NCBI RefSeq assembly: GCF_020532705.1
Contig: NZ_JAJAVD010000001.1
Coordinates: 930,001-994,000 of the forward strand
Direction of reading: 5' to 3'
DNA length: 64,000 bases
DNA from: Methylobacillus caricis
GTDB lineage: Bacteria; Pseudomonadota; Gammaproteobacteria; Burkholderiales; Methylophilaceae
Shown: in pieces, positions 19,222-28,862 of the stretch
Position numbering within the stretch: the first letter of the stretch is position 1
Layout of the letters: each line of letters opens with the position of its first letter
Made by a program: the position numbers and the translations under genes
Notes under the pieces: model-generated
What the model was told of the DNA's origin: nothing
Database searches by the model: none
Seen by the model: only the letters and a program-made list of their open reading frames with translations

Positions 19222-20154
19222 ATGAAAATACATCAGTTACGGTATGTGCGTGAGGTTGCCAGGCAGGGTCTTAGTGTGTCTCTTGCTGCGGATGCTTTGC
19301 ACACTTCCCAGCCAGGGGTGAGTAAACAGATCCAGTTACTCGAAGAAGAGTTGAACCTGCAGATATTCAAACGTAACGGTAAAAGATTGATCGGTATTAC
19401 AGAACCGGGCCAAATTATACTGGAGTTGGCTGAGCGCGTCATGCTTGAAATGGATAATATCAAGCGTGTGGGTGAAGAGTTCACTCATGAGGATGCAGGC
19501 ACCCTGACAATTGCCACTACCCATACCCAGGCACGCTATCGCTTGCCTGCAGCGGTCAAGGAGTTCATGTCACGTTATCCCAAGGTCAAGCTCACCATAC
19601 ACCAAGGTAATCCTACGCAAGTGGCCGAGCAGGTACAGAAGGGGGAGGCCGATATAGGCATTGCGACCGAGTCGATCAGCAGTTTTGAAGATCTGCTTTG
19701 CTTGCCTTGCTACCAGTGGAACCGCTGTGTAGTGATTCCCAAGGGACATCCCCTTCTGAATGACTTGCCATTGACGCTTGAGAAGATTACGCGATATCCG
19801 CTCATTACCTATGATTTTGCATTTACTGGCGGCTCGCTGGTAAGCAAGGTGTTTGAGAAGGAAGGGCTGGAGCCCAATGTCGTGCTGACTGCTATTGATG
19901 CTGATGTCATCAAGACCTATGTCAACCTGGGGCTTGGGGTGGGCCTGCTGGCCAGCATGGCATATGACCCGATACGCGATAGCCATCTGGAGATGCTGGA
20001 TGTCAGCGATCTGTTTCCGCCGAGTACCACTTATATAGGCCTGCGTAAAGATGCTTACCTGCGTGGATACGCGTATGCCTTTATTGAGCTGCTTGCACCC
20101 CATTATGGGCGCAAAGCAGTGGAGGCCGAGTTGCAATCACCTTCCGTCGATTAG
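19222..20154 (+). CDS. cysB: CysB-type LysR regulator of sulfur assimilation
   Basis: A 310-residue LysR-family transcription factor. The N-terminal winged helix (MKIHQLRYVREVARQGLSVS and ALHTSQPGVSKQIQLLEEEL) is closest to CysB/Cbl, which start MKLQQLRY and keep TSQPGVSK. A type 2 periplasmic-binding-like effector domain follows (TTHTQARYRLPAAVKEF, ATESISSFEDLL). CysB activates sulfate assimilation genes in response to N-acetylserine when cysteine is low. It is divergently transcribed from the TauE-cysI-DUF934-cysD-cysN operon, its probable target. Confidence 0.93.
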   Translation: MKIHQLRYVREVARQGLSVSLAADALHTSQPGVSKQIQLLEEELNLQIFKRNGKRLIGITEPGQIILELAERVMLEMDNIKRVGEEFTHEDAGTLTIATTHTQARYRLPAAVKEFMSRYPKVKLTIHQGNPTQVAEQVQKGEADIGIATESISSFEDLLCLPCYQWNRCVVIPKGHPLLNDLPLTLEKITRYPLITYDFAFTGGSLVSKVFEKEGLEPNVVLTAIDADVIKTYVNLGLGVGLLASMAYDPIRDSHLEMLDVSDLFPPSTTYIGLRKDAYLRGYAYAFIELLAPHYGRKAVEAELQSPSVD

Positions 20155-20167
20155 GAATGAGCAGGTC

Positions 20168-20683
20168 ATGAGCTTGCCGGCGTTCCAGGCATTGTTATTG
20201 ACTTCGCTGGCGATGGCCATTGCAATGCCAGTCGCAGCACAAAAAGCACCCCCGATGCCTCCGGTCAATCCTGATAGTGCACTGTACGAAGTAGCGGTCG
20301 AGCCTGGGGTCAGTTACGAAGATGTCGTGGACAGTCTCAAAGTGGTCTCCGAGGGAGAGAATTTCGTTAATCCTGCCAACCTGCCTATTGGAGAGCATCT
20401 GCGTGCCAGGGGGCAAGCTCCCGAAGGCCCGTTGGAAGTCCGGGCTTTTTGTAATCTGGGACTGGGAGCAGAAATTATGCTCGACCACCCGGAGTTCGTG
20501 ACATTCGCACCTTGTCGTATTGCGATCTATCAGCGCAAAGGTCAACTATATCTTGGCCTGGCCCGTCCAACATTCGACTTGAAGAGTATCCATGATCCTA
20601 CTCCCAAGGCGCAGAAGGCTGCGCAGGAGCTGGAGCGCATACTGCTGCATATTATCGACAAGGCGCGCCAAGGGGATATCTGA
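20168..20683 (+). CDS. DUF302-domain secreted protein
   Basis: A 171-residue protein with an N-terminal signal peptide (LLLTSLAMAIAMPVAAQ, cleavage probably after AAQ or VAA). The rest resembles the DUF302 fold: SYEDVVDSLKVV near the start, then LEVRAFCNLGLGAEIM and PCRIAIYQRKGQLYLGLARP. Function is unknown. ATG at 20168 is preferred: it has an AGGAATGAGCAGG purine-rich site and gives a clean signal peptide. It starts 13 nt after cysB and may be co-transcribed with it and with the HerA-like gene 39 nt downstream. Confidence 0.8.
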   Translation: MSLPAFQALLLTSLAMAIAMPVAAQKAPPMPPVNPDSALYEVAVEPGVSYEDVVDSLKVVSEGENFVNPANLPIGEHLRARGQAPEGPLEVRAFCNLGLGAEIMLDHPEFVTFAPCRIAIYQRKGQLYLGLARPTFDLKSIHDPTPKAQKAAQELERILLHIIDKARQGDI

Positions 20684-20722
20684 TATCTTTCCGAATATCT
20701 TGATGATGAGTCATTTAAAAGC

Positions 20723-22213
20723 ATGCCTACACCATTAGCTAAAAGCGAAGAGTTTCTTTATCTGTTGCCACGCATGGCCAACCGACATGGTTTGATTGCT
20801 GGAGCAACAGGTACTGGCAAGACGGTTACCCTGCAGAGCATTGCAGAAAGTTTCTCCAGGCTAGGCGTTCCGGTGTTCATGGCGGACGTCAAGGGCGATC
20901 TTTCTGGCATCAGTCAGCCTGGTGGCGGTAACACCAGGGTGGATTCAAGGATCGCGCAATTAGGGCTCGAGAATTTCAGTTTTGCTGCCTGTCCTGTCAC
21001 CTTGTGGGATGTATTCGGTCAAAAGGGCCATCCGGTACGCACCACAATTGCAGAAATGGGGCCACTGCTTTTATCACGCATGCTGAATCTGAATGAGGTT
21101 CAGTCGGGTGTGCTGACAGCTGTTTTCAAGATTGCCGATGACAAAGGCTGGTTGTTGCTGGACATGAAGGATTTGCGTGCGATGATCCAACACGCTGCTG
21201 AAAATGCTCCCGACTATAGCAGTAAATACGGCAATATCTCCACGGCCAGCGTGGGGGCCATTCAGCGTGCATTATTGCAGCTGGAGCATGAAGGGGCCGA
21301 CCAGTTGTTTGGTGAGCCTGCGTTGAACCTGGATGACATCATGCAAACAGACAACAAGGGCTGGGGCATGGTCAATATTCTGGCTGCTGATACCCTTTAC
21401 AACTCGCCACGTGTCTACGCTACCTTGTTGTTGTGGCTGTTATCAGAGTTGTTTGAGAAGTTACCGGAAGTGGGTGACCTTGATAAGCCCAAACTGGCCT
21501 TTTTCTTTGATGAAGCGCACCTGTTGTTCAATGATGCCCCTAAATCGTTAATGGATAAAATTGAACAGGTGGTGCGGCTAATCCGCTCCAAAGGCGTGGG
21601 GGTCTACTTTGTCAGCCAAAACCCACTGGATATACCGGATGTGGTGCTTGGCCAGCTGGGCAATCGGGTGCAGCATGCATTGCGTGCATTTACGCCCAGG
21701 GATCAGAAAGCGGTCAAGGCGGCTGCAGAAACTTTTCGTGCCAACCCTGATGTGAAAGTCAGTGAAGTGATTACCGAGCTTGGCGTGGGGGAGGCCCTGG
21801 TTTCATTTCTTGACGAGCAAGGGCGGCCTATGCCAGTAGAGCGCGCGTTTATATGCCCGCCAGGCAGCAGGATAGGCCCGGTAAGTGATCTTGAGCGCCA
21901 GCAGCTCATCAAGAGTTCGGTGGTGTATGGCCATTACGAAAACAGCATCGACCGTGAATCTGCCTATGAGATTCTCAAGGGCCGGGCTGCTGCCACGTCA
22001 GAGGCCCCCGAGCAAGATAGCGGTTTCGACTGGGGTGGGCTGTTTGGTGGCAGCGGCCCTGACAAAACGACAGGAAAACCCAAAGGTCGTCAGCCGCAAG
22101 GCGTGCTTGAGACTGCGGCAAAAAGCGCCGCCCGTGCTATTGGGTCTGAACTGGGGCGCCAGATATTACGGGGTGTGTTGGGCTCCATTCTTGGTGGCAA
22201 AGGCAAGAAATAG
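20723..22213 (+). CDS. HerA-like ATPase of the DUF853 (YjgR) family
   Basis: A 496-residue P-loop ATPase of the FtsK/HerA superfamily. Walker [11 protein letters not shown] is at about residues 27-36, Walker B is in [12 protein letters not shown], and [20 protein letters not shown] is a conserved sensor region. The C-terminus is Gly/Lys rich ([10 protein letters not shown]). YjgR-family proteins are predicted to be hexameric DNA translocases, but the cellular role is not established. There is no NurA-like nuclease neighbour. It is followed after 36 nt by a YigZ-family gene on the same strand. Confidence 0.88.
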   Translation: MPTPLAKSEEFLYLLPRMANRHGLIAGATGTGKTVTLQSIAESFSRLGVPVFMADVKGDLSGISQPGGGNTRVDSRIAQLGLENFSFAACPVTLWDVFGQKGHPVRTTIAEMGPLLLSRMLNLNEVQSGVLTAVFKIADDKGWLLLDMKDLRAMIQHAAENAPDYSSKYGNISTASVGAIQRALLQLEHEGADQLFGEPALNLDDIMQTDNKGWGMVNILAADTLYNSPRVYATLLLWLLSELFEKLPEVGDLDKPKLAFFFDEAHLLFNDAPKSLMDKIEQVVRLIRSKGVGVYFVSQNPLDIPDVVLGQLGNRVQHALRAFTPRDQKAVKAAAETFRANPDVKVSEVITELGVGEALVSFLDEQGRPMPVERAFICPPGSRIGPVSDLERQQLIKSSVVYGHYENSIDRESAYEILKGRAAATSEAPEQDSGFDWGGLFGGSGPDKTTGKPKGRQPQGVLETAAKSAARAIGSELGRQILRGVLGSILGGKGKK

Positions 22214-22249
22214 AATTGGGTGAAAAGTTGAGTAGTCGAGTTTTATAGT

Positions 22250-22810
22250 TTGCAAATCATCATACAGCCTGGTCAGGCAGAACAGACCATCAATAAATCC
22301 CGTTTTGTCGCGCTAGCTGAGTATTGCGCGGATGAACGTGCCGTTGGCATGTCATTGCGTCGCCTTGCGGCAGCACACCAGAACGCACATCATCTGGCCT
22401 ATGCATTCCGGCTCAAGACACCCCAGGGTATCGTGCAGCGTTTCAGCGATGCAGGGGAGCCGTCGGGAACCGCGGGGAAACCCGTGCTGCAGTTTCTCGA
22501 GGGGCGTGATCTCATCAATGTCTGTGTTGGCGTCATCCGCTACTATGGCGGCATCAACCTAGGCACCGGAGGTCTTGCGCGTGCCTATGGCGGTACAGCG
22601 AAGATGGCACTGGATGCCGCGCAGATCGGTCCCTTTGTTGAAATGCAGGAAATCCTCCTTGATCTCGATTACAAACAACTGGATATCTTCACGCGGGAAA
22701 TATCCAGAATGAATGGCGAAATTCTGGACAAGGCGTTTGGAGAATTTGTCACCGTGATTGCCATGGTGCCTGCGAGCGAGATTTTGAATTTGCAGCAGAA
22801 GTATGGGTAG
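22250..22810 (+). CDS. YigZ/IMPACT family protein
   Basis: A 186-residue protein of the UPF0029 (YigZ, IMPACT) family. Signatures are NKSRFVALAEYCADE, HHLAYAFRL, FSDAGEPSGTAGKPVLQFLE and IRYYGGINLGTGGLARAYG. The last third is the DUF1949-like domain. The function is uncertain; the fold has ribosomal S5-like and EF-G-like parts. The only conventional in-frame start is TTG 22250, with no strong ribosome binding site; the frame is closed 21 nt further upstream and contains no ATG or GTG. Confidence 0.85.
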   Translation: MQIIIQPGQAEQTINKSRFVALAEYCADERAVGMSLRRLAAAHQNAHHLAYAFRLKTPQGIVQRFSDAGEPSGTAGKPVLQFLEGRDLINVCVGVIRYYGGINLGTGGLARAYGGTAKMALDAAQIGPFVEMQEILLDLDYKQLDIFTREISRMNGEILDKAFGEFVTVIAMVPASEILNLQQKYG

Positions 22811-23035
22811 TCGTAGTTGTTCGAGGCATTAACTTAATTCGGCGCAATGCCTGATTATTGCACTCGGACGGGCTTGAATTTATATCATAGCTATGACGAT
22901 GGGAATGGCGAGCAATCAAATTCAGCTTTATTAATTTCGAGATTTTCGAGCATTAATATCAAATAGCGCTATATTGCTGATTACTATTAGCCCGGTATAG
23001 TTTCGAAATAATAAAGAATTGCCTCGTAAAAATAA
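22811..23035. other. Intergenic stretch without recognisable gene
   Basis: This AT-rich gap precedes the bidirectional hairpin at 23036-23068. No open frame with a ribosome binding site, RNA gene or repeat was recognised. Confidence 0.6.
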
Positions 23036-23068
23036 CCCCACGCATTCAATTGAATACGTGGGGCTTTT
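23036..23068. terminator. Bidirectional terminator between yigZ and the OmpA lipoprotein gene
   Basis: CCCCACG-C-ATTCA (23036-23048) pairs with TGAAT-A-CGTGGGG (23051-23063) around loop AT, with one mismatch. Four T follow on the plus strand and an A-rich stretch precedes, so it can serve both convergent genes. Confidence 0.85.
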
Positions 23069-23103
23069 CAATTTTCCTACGAGAGAAGCAGGCGGGGGCA
23101 GGT

Positions 23104-23760
23104 TTATTGCGCTGGTGCAGGTTCTGCGACGAAAATCTCTACGCGGCGGTTCTTGGCACGGTTGGTCGGCGTGTCGTTGGCAACCAGGGGTTCGTGGGAG
23201 CCGCGGCCATCAATGGTGAAGCGGTTGGTAGCAATGCCACGCGCGGTGAGGTAGTCACGGGTATTGGCTGCGCGATTAACGGACAATGGGTTGTTGATGG
23301 AATCAGAGCCGGTATTGTCGGTGTGGCCAATGATGGTGACCAGGGTGTTGGGGTTGTTTTTCAGGGTGGCAGCGAAATTGTCCAGCACAATACGGAAGTT
23401 GGGCTGGATATCGGCCTTGCCGGAGGCGAAGGAGATATCGCTGGGGATATTCAGCTTGAGCTGGTTGTCTTCAGTTTGGGATACTTGCACGCCAGTGCCT
23501 TGCGTGGCTTCTTCCATCTGGCGTTTCTGTTCTTCCATGCGCTTGGACCAGATATTGCCAGCAATAGCTCCAGCGCCGGCACCTACGGCCGCACCAATCG
23601 CTGCACCTTTACCTTTACCAGCCAGGGCGCCTACTACGGCACCAGTTCCTGCACCTATTGCTGCGCCTTTGGTTGTACCCTTCTGTGTTTCCGACATATT
23701 GGCACAGCCGCTGAGGGCCAATGCCATAATGACTGTACTTGCAGTTAATTGTGTCCGCAT
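23104..23760 (-). CDS. OmpA-family outer membrane lipoprotein with glycine zipper
   Basis: A 218-residue lipoprotein similar to YiaD. The signal peptide ends in the lipobox LALSGC (Cys at about residue 18). Next is a Gly/Ala-rich zipper segment (GAAIGAGTGAVVGALAG and a second copy), a possible membrane-associated hairpin. An OmpA C-terminal peptidoglycan-binding domain follows (IIGHTDNTGSDSINNPLS, RAANTRDYL, GSHEPLVANDTPTNRAKNRR). ATG at 23760 has AAGGA 6 nt upstream; further upstream starts would spoil the signal peptide. It anchors the outer membrane to peptidoglycan. Confidence 0.92.
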   Translation of the reverse strand: MRTQLTASTVIMALALSGCANMSETQKGTTKGAAIGAGTGAVVGALAGKGKGAAIGAAVGAGAGAIAGNIWSKRMEEQKRQMEEATQGTGVQVSQTEDNQLKLNIPSDISFASGKADIQPNFRIVLDNFAATLKNNPNTLVTIIGHTDNTGSDSINNPLSVNRAANTRDYLTARGIATNRFTIDGRGSHEPLVANDTPTNRAKNRRVEIFVAEPAPAQ

Positions 23761-23861
23761 GATTTTCCTTTTTGTGTTTTGTAGGGAGGTCAGATATTGG
23801 GCAGAATAAAACGGCATAAGTTCTGGTGAAACAAAATTGACAATTGTTTGCACATATCAAT

Positions 23862-23895
23862 GAAAAAGCCCGGTAGAAAATCCTTGCCGGGCTTA
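23862..23895 (-). terminator. Terminator of the fhc operon
   Basis: AAGCCCGG (23866-23873) and CCGGGCTT (23887-23894) form a perfect 8-bp stem. On the minus strand the stem is followed by five T, so it ends transcripts leaving fhcC. Confidence 0.8.
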
Positions 23896-23922
23896 ATGGA
23901 GCAATACGCTGTTTGGAATTGC

Positions 23923-24729
23923 TTATTTAAAGACGAGTATTTCGCCCTTTCCATCATTGGCAATGTCACCAGCAAAGCGTTGCACGCGGTTCTTGTTAAT
24001 ATTGGCAAATTTGCTGGGCAAGTGTTGGAATGACTTAAACATCAGGCTCAGGAATGGCAGGGTATGAGTGCCACAGTCCTGAATAGTTGAGTGCAGCTTG
24101 GGTTGTTGAGTCAGCAGCAGGGTGCCGCGGCGCATGCCGTAACCCACGTAATCTCCCACGCTCCCGAGTACGCCAATGGTACCTGCCAGCATGCGTGAGG
24201 CGCAGTAGCTACCTACATTGCCCTCGATCAGGATGATGCCGCGACGCATCTGGTCGCCTGCACGCTCACCTGCATCGCCGGTGATGATCACCATGCCACC
24301 CTTCATGCCCTTGCGGTCTCCCGGAATGGCGGCTGCGAGGAAATCACCAACGTTGCCGTGCACATGCAGCAAGCCTCCAGCCATTCCGCTGGCAGTAAAG
24401 GCATCAGCGTTACCGTGGAGCACGATTTCGCCCTTGCGCATCTGGAAGCCCAGGTAGGAACCAGCACCGCCATTGACGGTGATCCGACCACTCTTCATCT
24501 GGCTGCCGATGTAATCCAGTTTGCCATTGGCGTTGTTGAACACAATATCTTCGGCATTGTCGCCACTGATGTCGAACAGACTGTCGACCCGCAGTTTGAG
24601 TCTGCCGGAGTCGAGCTGGATGGCCGCAATATCGTTGATATTTTTGCCAACCAGCTTGTCTGGGGTCAGGGACGATAAATCGACACGCTGCTGAATGGAT
24701 TGCTTGAGAGTGAAGGTCAATGCGCTCAT
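23923..24729 (-). CDS. fhcC: Formyltransferase/hydrolase complex subunit C (FhcC)
   Basis: A 268-residue homologue of formylmethanofuran dehydrogenase subunit C. The middle is a right-handed beta-helix of repeated G-rich turns (e.g. GRITVNGGAGSYLGFQMRKG, GNADAFTASGMAGG, GDAGERAGDQMRRG), the fold shared with the C-terminal domain of glutamate synthase. In methylotrophs FhcC is a subunit of the cytoplasmic Fhc complex, which moves the formyl group from formyl-H4MPT to methylofuran and releases formate. It is last in the operon and overlaps fhcD by 4 nt (ATGA). Confidence 0.95.
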   Translation of the reverse strand: MSALTFTLKQSIQQRVDLSSLTPDKLVGKNINDIAAIQLDSGRLKLRVDSLFDISGDNAEDIVFNNANGKLDYIGSQMKSGRITVNGGAGSYLGFQMRKGEIVLHGNADAFTASGMAGGLLHVHGNVGDFLAAAIPGDRKGMKGGMVIITGDAGERAGDQMRRGIILIEGNVGSYCASRMLAGTIGVLGSVGDYVGYGMRRGTLLLTQQPKLHSTIQDCGTHTLPFLSLMFKSFQHLPSKFANINKNRVQRFAGDIANDGKGEILVFK

Positions 24730-25634
24730 GCCATGATCTCCCTGAGTTTGAAATGATACGGTCCTAGTTTTCCGCCATAGTTGCCGGCGGAGATGCGCTT
24801 GATGCCATGCTTTGCACCCAGTTCACATGCCGCGGCAATACCTGCACGCATGGCAACGCGAATATCCGGGTCGGTCAAGCCGTCAATCACGATTTCCATC
24901 ACGGATTCAATTTCCGGGGAAAGCTCGGTCTTGGTGATGCCCTTGAGGGTAGGGCAGAAGGCATCATTGGTAGATGCGATCAGCGATTTGTATTTGGAAC
25001 CTACCTTGGAGCCCGAGCGTACGACGCCGCCAGGGAATGGCATGATTACATTGGGAACCTTGCTCATGGCATCTATCGCTGCTTCACAGGCGGCCAAGGC
25101 CTGTGGCTGGGATTCAGCCAGGATCAGGAAGTTGCCGCCACCCACTGAGCGTATCATGCCAGTGCTTTCTTCCGTCATGAATTCGCCGTCCATCACGGGT
25201 ACACGCCAATAGCGCTTGCCATTGAATACTTTTGAAGTCTGGAAGCCATCGCCAAAAAAACGCAGGTTCTTGCCTAGGTTGATCTTGGTGATTTCGGGAT
25301 AGCCTTCATCAATGCCGGAAAATGCGGCGGCAGTGGGGCAGGTCAGCACACACTGGCCCATGCGGGTTTCCAGTTGCTTCATGAGGACTGCGCTGCTCAT
25401 CGCGAACATGAGGATGGATACGCCAGGGCGTCCATCAGGAGTTTCCTCAGGGCTCAGTTCGCGTTCTATGCCGGCCTCGACGCCACAGGCAATCACTGAG
25501 GTGGCAAAGCCGGTCATGGCCCTGGCTGCATTATAGGCCCAGCGCAGGTTCTGCGCGGTGATAATGACACGGGTGCCGCGCATGCCAAAGGCTTCGGCAA
25601 AGGTGTCGTCTATAGATACGCCGTTGATAATCAT
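24726..25634 (-). CDS. fhcD: Formyltransferase/hydrolase complex subunit D (FhcD, Ftr)
   Basis: A 302-residue formylmethanofuran:H4MPT formyltransferase. It starts MIINGVSIDDTFAEAFGMRG, a well conserved Ftr N-terminus, and retains GMIRSVGGGNFLILAE, MPFPGGVVRSGSKVGSKY and ISAGNYGGKLGPYHFKL. It transfers the formyl group from formyl-H4MPT to methylofuran within the Fhc complex. ATG at 25634 shares one base with the fhcA stop (TAATG), so translation is coupled; an upstream start inside fhcA at 25664 is not needed. Confidence 0.96.
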   Translation of the reverse strand: MIINGVSIDDTFAEAFGMRGTRVIITAQNLRWAYNAARAMTGFATSVIACGVEAGIERELSPEETPDGRPGVSILMFAMSSAVLMKQLETRMGQCVLTCPTAAAFSGIDEGYPEITKINLGKNLRFFGDGFQTSKVFNGKRYWRVPVMDGEFMTEESTGMIRSVGGGNFLILAESQPQALAACEAAIDAMSKVPNVIMPFPGGVVRSGSKVGSKYKSLIASTNDAFCPTLKGITKTELSPEIESVMEIVIDGLTDPDIRVAMRAGIAAACELGAKHGIKRISAGNYGGKLGPYHFKLREIMA

Positions 25635-27310
25635 TATGCTGTTTTCTCCCTGCGACCTTTGCACTCCTGAACAATCACATGGCCGCGGCCATCATCTTCC
25701 AGCTCGGCAGCGCTGACCTTGAAGTTTTCCATGTTCATGGTGTGGTAGGTATCAAAGTATTTCTTCAGGTCTTTTTCTATCCCACGGTCAAATTCGGGTT
25801 TAACGGTGTGTGTGCTGCCCCAGGTGACTTTGACCACTTCACCGTTACGGACCACCAGTTGACCATCCTTGAATACATAGTCCGGCTTGGCGAACATGGC
25901 TTCCCGGTCGGCATTGTCGGTATAGACTGTAATGTCAGCGCCAGCGCCAATGCCCAAGTGACCGCGGTCATGCAGGCCGACCAGTTTGGCAGCGCCAGCG
26001 CGCGTCATGATCGCGATTTCATACAGGCTGTATTCACGATCAATCGATGTCAACGTGCTCATGGACTGGGCATCCAAGTTGAGCTTGGCGAACATGTCGT
26101 TGCGGAAGCCCTTATCCATCAACAGGCGGATTAAGTGCGGATAGCTGGTGAATGGCGCGCCGTTGGGATGGTCTGTGGTGAGGAAGATGCGCCATGGATC
26201 TTCGGTCAACAGGAAAATCTCCAGGCCAATCGCCCATTGCAGCGCATTGACGAAGTTCTGGTCCTTGTACTTGAAAGGCACTACGCCGCAGCCGGAGTCA
26301 CATTCAATGTCCATTAGTACTGATTTGCGCGGGGAGCCGTGGCCAGAATTGGCGTATTGGCGCATATTGTCGCCTGAAGCCGTTACGGTCTGGCCGAACA
26401 GGATCTGGCCTACGTCTGCCGAAACATTCTTGTGCTTGTTCAAGGCTTCCGCCACTGCAGCTGCACCTGAAGAGAACTTGCGGTCGCCTTCGGTCCCATA
26501 GCTATGGAACTGGATATGGGTCAGGTGGACAGGGTAGCCTTCTACCGCTCCCATGGTCTTGAGCGTGGTTTCAACATTACCAGGCACACCAAGGTTATTG
26601 CCGTGCACATGCAACGGGTGGGCAATGCCAAGCTCATAGACCGCGCGGGTCAATGATTGCAGCACTTCGCGCGGGGTGACCTTGTAGTGGATGTTTTCTT
26701 CATCAAGATTGAGGGCGCGCTGGTTGAACTTGAAGGCATTGATGCCGCCTGGATTGACGACCTTGATCCCTATGGCCTGGCTTGCATGCAATATCCAGGC
26801 GACATAGTCGTTGATCGCGTTCTGATCCTGCTTGGCTGCCAGCATGCGCAGGAAGTAATCATCACTGCCTATCATGGCGTAACCGCCCTTATCAATGATA
26901 GGCGTATCGCACATCTCCAGGTGTGACTGGCGTGCGTTCACGGGAGAAAGCGCAGGTTCGAAACCTGCGGTATAACCCATTTCTGCGTAGCGATAACCTG
27001 TGGTCAGCGTAGATGGCGCCGCATGTCCGCAACCGGCACGGCAGGCATCGGTGTGTACCGCAGGAGACGCACGATGATCTTCTGGCAACATGAGGCGTGC
27101 AATGTTGACCTTGCCTCCACCGATGTGGGTATGCATGTCGATGGCGCCTGCCATGACTACCTTGCCACGCAGGTCGTATTCCTGGTCTATGGTTTCAGCA
27201 TCGCCTGGACGCTCGACGATACGGCCGTCTCGCACATAGATATCCATGACCCTGCCATCGATATTGTGTGCTGGATCATAAATCCGGCCGCCGGTAAGTT
27301 TGATTAGCAT
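25634..27310 (-). CDS. fhcA: Formyltransferase/hydrolase complex subunit A (FhcA)
   Basis: A 558-residue amidohydrolase-fold homologue of formylmethanofuran dehydrogenase subunit A. The metal-binding HxH motif is in AIDMHTHIGGGKVN, and other conserved parts are HVHGNNLGVPGN, HLTHIQFHSYGTEG and FLTTDHPNGAPFTSYPHL. It hydrolyses formyl-methylofuran to formate plus cofactor. ATG at 27310 follows fhcB by 23 nt. The operon order fhcB-A-D-C matches other methylotrophic proteobacteria. Confidence 0.96.
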   Translation of the reverse strand: MLIKLTGGRIYDPAHNIDGRVMDIYVRDGRIVERPGDAETIDQEYDLRGKVVMAGAIDMHTHIGGGKVNIARLMLPEDHRASPAVHTDACRAGCGHAAPSTLTTGYRYAEMGYTAGFEPALSPVNARQSHLEMCDTPIIDKGGYAMIGSDDYFLRMLAAKQDQNAINDYVAWILHASQAIGIKVVNPGGINAFKFNQRALNLDEENIHYKVTPREVLQSLTRAVYELGIAHPLHVHGNNLGVPGNVETTLKTMGAVEGYPVHLTHIQFHSYGTEGDRKFSSGAAAVAEALNKHKNVSADVGQILFGQTVTASGDNMRQYANSGHGSPRKSVLMDIECDSGCGVVPFKYKDQNFVNALQWAIGLEIFLLTEDPWRIFLTTDHPNGAPFTSYPHLIRLLMDKGFRNDMFAKLNLDAQSMSTLTSIDREYSLYEIAIMTRAGAAKLVGLHDRGHLGIGAGADITVYTDNADREAMFAKPDYVFKDGQLVVRNGEVVKVTWGSTHTVKPEFDRGIEKDLKKYFDTYHTMNMENFKVSAAELEDDGRGHVIVQECKGRREKTA

Positions 27311-27333
27311 GTTTCCGATTCCTTCAATCTTGC

Positions 27334-28629
27334 TTAAGCTGCTTTGAGCGCGGCTTCAATGGCAGAAAGTACATCACCCAGCGTAGGGAGTTCGGTTGCC
27401 CGCAGTTTTTTCAGCGGCAATGTTACTGAACTGTCACTGCGGAATTGTGCGCCGCTAGCTTCCAGGCCAGGAACCGCAATGGGGATGAACACTTCCGGCG
27501 GCTGCTCAAATTGCATGGCCGGGTGGCCGATGACCACGGTGGGTGTCTTGCTGGCAGGTGGCAGGCGTTCGGGATTGAAGCTGTTGATCCAGATCAGTAC
27601 ATCGACTTCTCCTTCTTTCAGCAAGGATGAAGTTTCATAGTGGTAAGGATCATAGTCTGGATAACCGCGACGATACGAGCTGCGGAAAGGGTAGCCACTG
27701 ATCCAGGTGCTGACGTTGTAGGCGGTGACATCTCCATCATTACCGCTCAGCGGTAAACCGGCGCTACGAGTGGTCTTGTTGAGGTGTTCGACAATGCCGG
27801 TAATGGTCTGGATGGAAAGTTCGGCATGCGGAAAGTCCAGTGCACTGCCAGTCCAGGCAATCACACTGTATTTTGCCGCCTTCAGGCGCTCTGCCAGTTT
27901 TTCAAGGTCAGCAGTGGCAACTCCAGCCACTTCAGTGGCCGTGAATGGCTTGCCGCTGATAATGGCACGCAAGGCTGCCAGTACTTCGGGAATGCGATCA
28001 GGATCGCATGGCAGTACATCAGGTTTTCTGCCTGAAGGCGAGGTGCCTGGTTCAGTATTGATGTCACGACCACCCAGATACACAACTTCCCTGGCATCCG
28101 TATTTTCAGTAAACATGGCCTCTTTGTTCCAGATCACGCGTTCGAAAAAACGCGGGAAGTAACTCACCACATCAGTACCGATCACTACTAGCAGGTCAAC
28201 CCGGTTTTTCACTTCGCTTAACGTGGTGACATACCAACCAGAGTTTTGCATTACCAACAGGTTCTTCATTGAACTCTTGGAGTTCATATGGTCAATAGTG
28301 GCTCCTGCGGTCTCGGCCAGGTTCATGACAGCGCGCATGCCATAGACATCGGTGGCCAGACCGCTGATCAACGGGTGTCTGGATTTACCGAATAGCTCAG
28401 TTATTTTAGCGATTGCAGACGATAGGTCTGCTGGCTGACCTGCTATTTTCGGGCTGCTTGCTACGCGCGGGCGCTCGAAGAATGCGGCAGCTTTGGAACA
28501 GGATGAGTTCTGGAGGCTGAGGTTGCCGTCAGCGTCCCGGGAAATCAGCAGATCGTCACTGAGCAGTCCTTCACAGGGAAAAGCAACGGCCTCTATGGAT
28601 CCTGCCGGGAAATTGGTTGATTGGGTCAT
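27334..28629 (-). CDS. fhcB: Formyltransferase/hydrolase complex subunit B (FhcB)
   Basis: A 431-residue homologue of the molybdopterin-dependent B subunit of formylmethanofuran dehydrogenase. Recognisable parts are HPLISGLATDVYGMRAVMNL and VVIGTDVVSYFPRFFERV. In methylotrophs the complex works as a hydrolase, not a dehydrogenase; the short N-terminus here shows no CxxC iron-sulfur motif, in agreement. ATG at 28629 is chosen because GGAG lies 5 nt upstream; an ATG 9 nt further up overlaps that site. It is the first gene of fhcBADC and is divergent from the beta-RFAP synthase gene. Confidence 0.92.
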   Translation of the reverse strand: MTQSTNFPAGSIEAVAFPCEGLLSDDLLISRDADGNLSLQNSSCSKAAAFFERPRVASSPKIAGQPADLSSAIAKITELFGKSRHPLISGLATDVYGMRAVMNLAETAGATIDHMNSKSSMKNLLVMQNSGWYVTTLSEVKNRVDLLVVIGTDVVSYFPRFFERVIWNKEAMFTENTDAREVVYLGGRDINTEPGTSPSGRKPDVLPCDPDRIPEVLAALRAIISGKPFTATEVAGVATADLEKLAERLKAAKYSVIAWTGSALDFPHAELSIQTITGIVEHLNKTTRSAGLPLSGNDGDVTAYNVSTWISGYPFRSSYRRGYPDYDPYHYETSSLLKEGEVDVLIWINSFNPERLPPASKTPTVVIGHPAMQFEQPPEVFIPIAVPGLEASGAQFRSDSSVTLPLKKLRATELPTLGDVLSAIEAALKAA

Positions 28630-28665
28630 GTTCTCCATCCGAAAACGGTTAGTTCCTCAAGTTCT

Positions 28666-28706
28666 ATGCCTTGGTCAGGCATATTCTGAAGCCAGTTTGG
28701 ACTGGC
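28666..28706. promoter_or_regulatory. Two adjacent dyads in the fhc/beta-RFAP synthase divergent region
   Basis: ATGCCT-tggtc-AGGCAT (28666-28682) and GCCAGT-ttgg-ACTGGC (28691-28706) are both perfect 6-bp inverted repeats within 41 bases, 37 bases from the fhcB start. They could be operators for the divergent C1 operons or hairpins in the fhcB leader. Confidence 0.4.
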
Positions 28707-28862
28707 CTCAGGTCGCATGCTTTATGAAATGCTCGGCAGAATTATACCTCCCGATGGGCGCCACATGTTGGCTCTTTCTCAAGCTGGCAGCCAATTGTGA
28801 CCGGAAAATTATGCAAGGGATGGAAATGCCAGGTCAAGCCATATCCTTGCATGATGAGGCAT

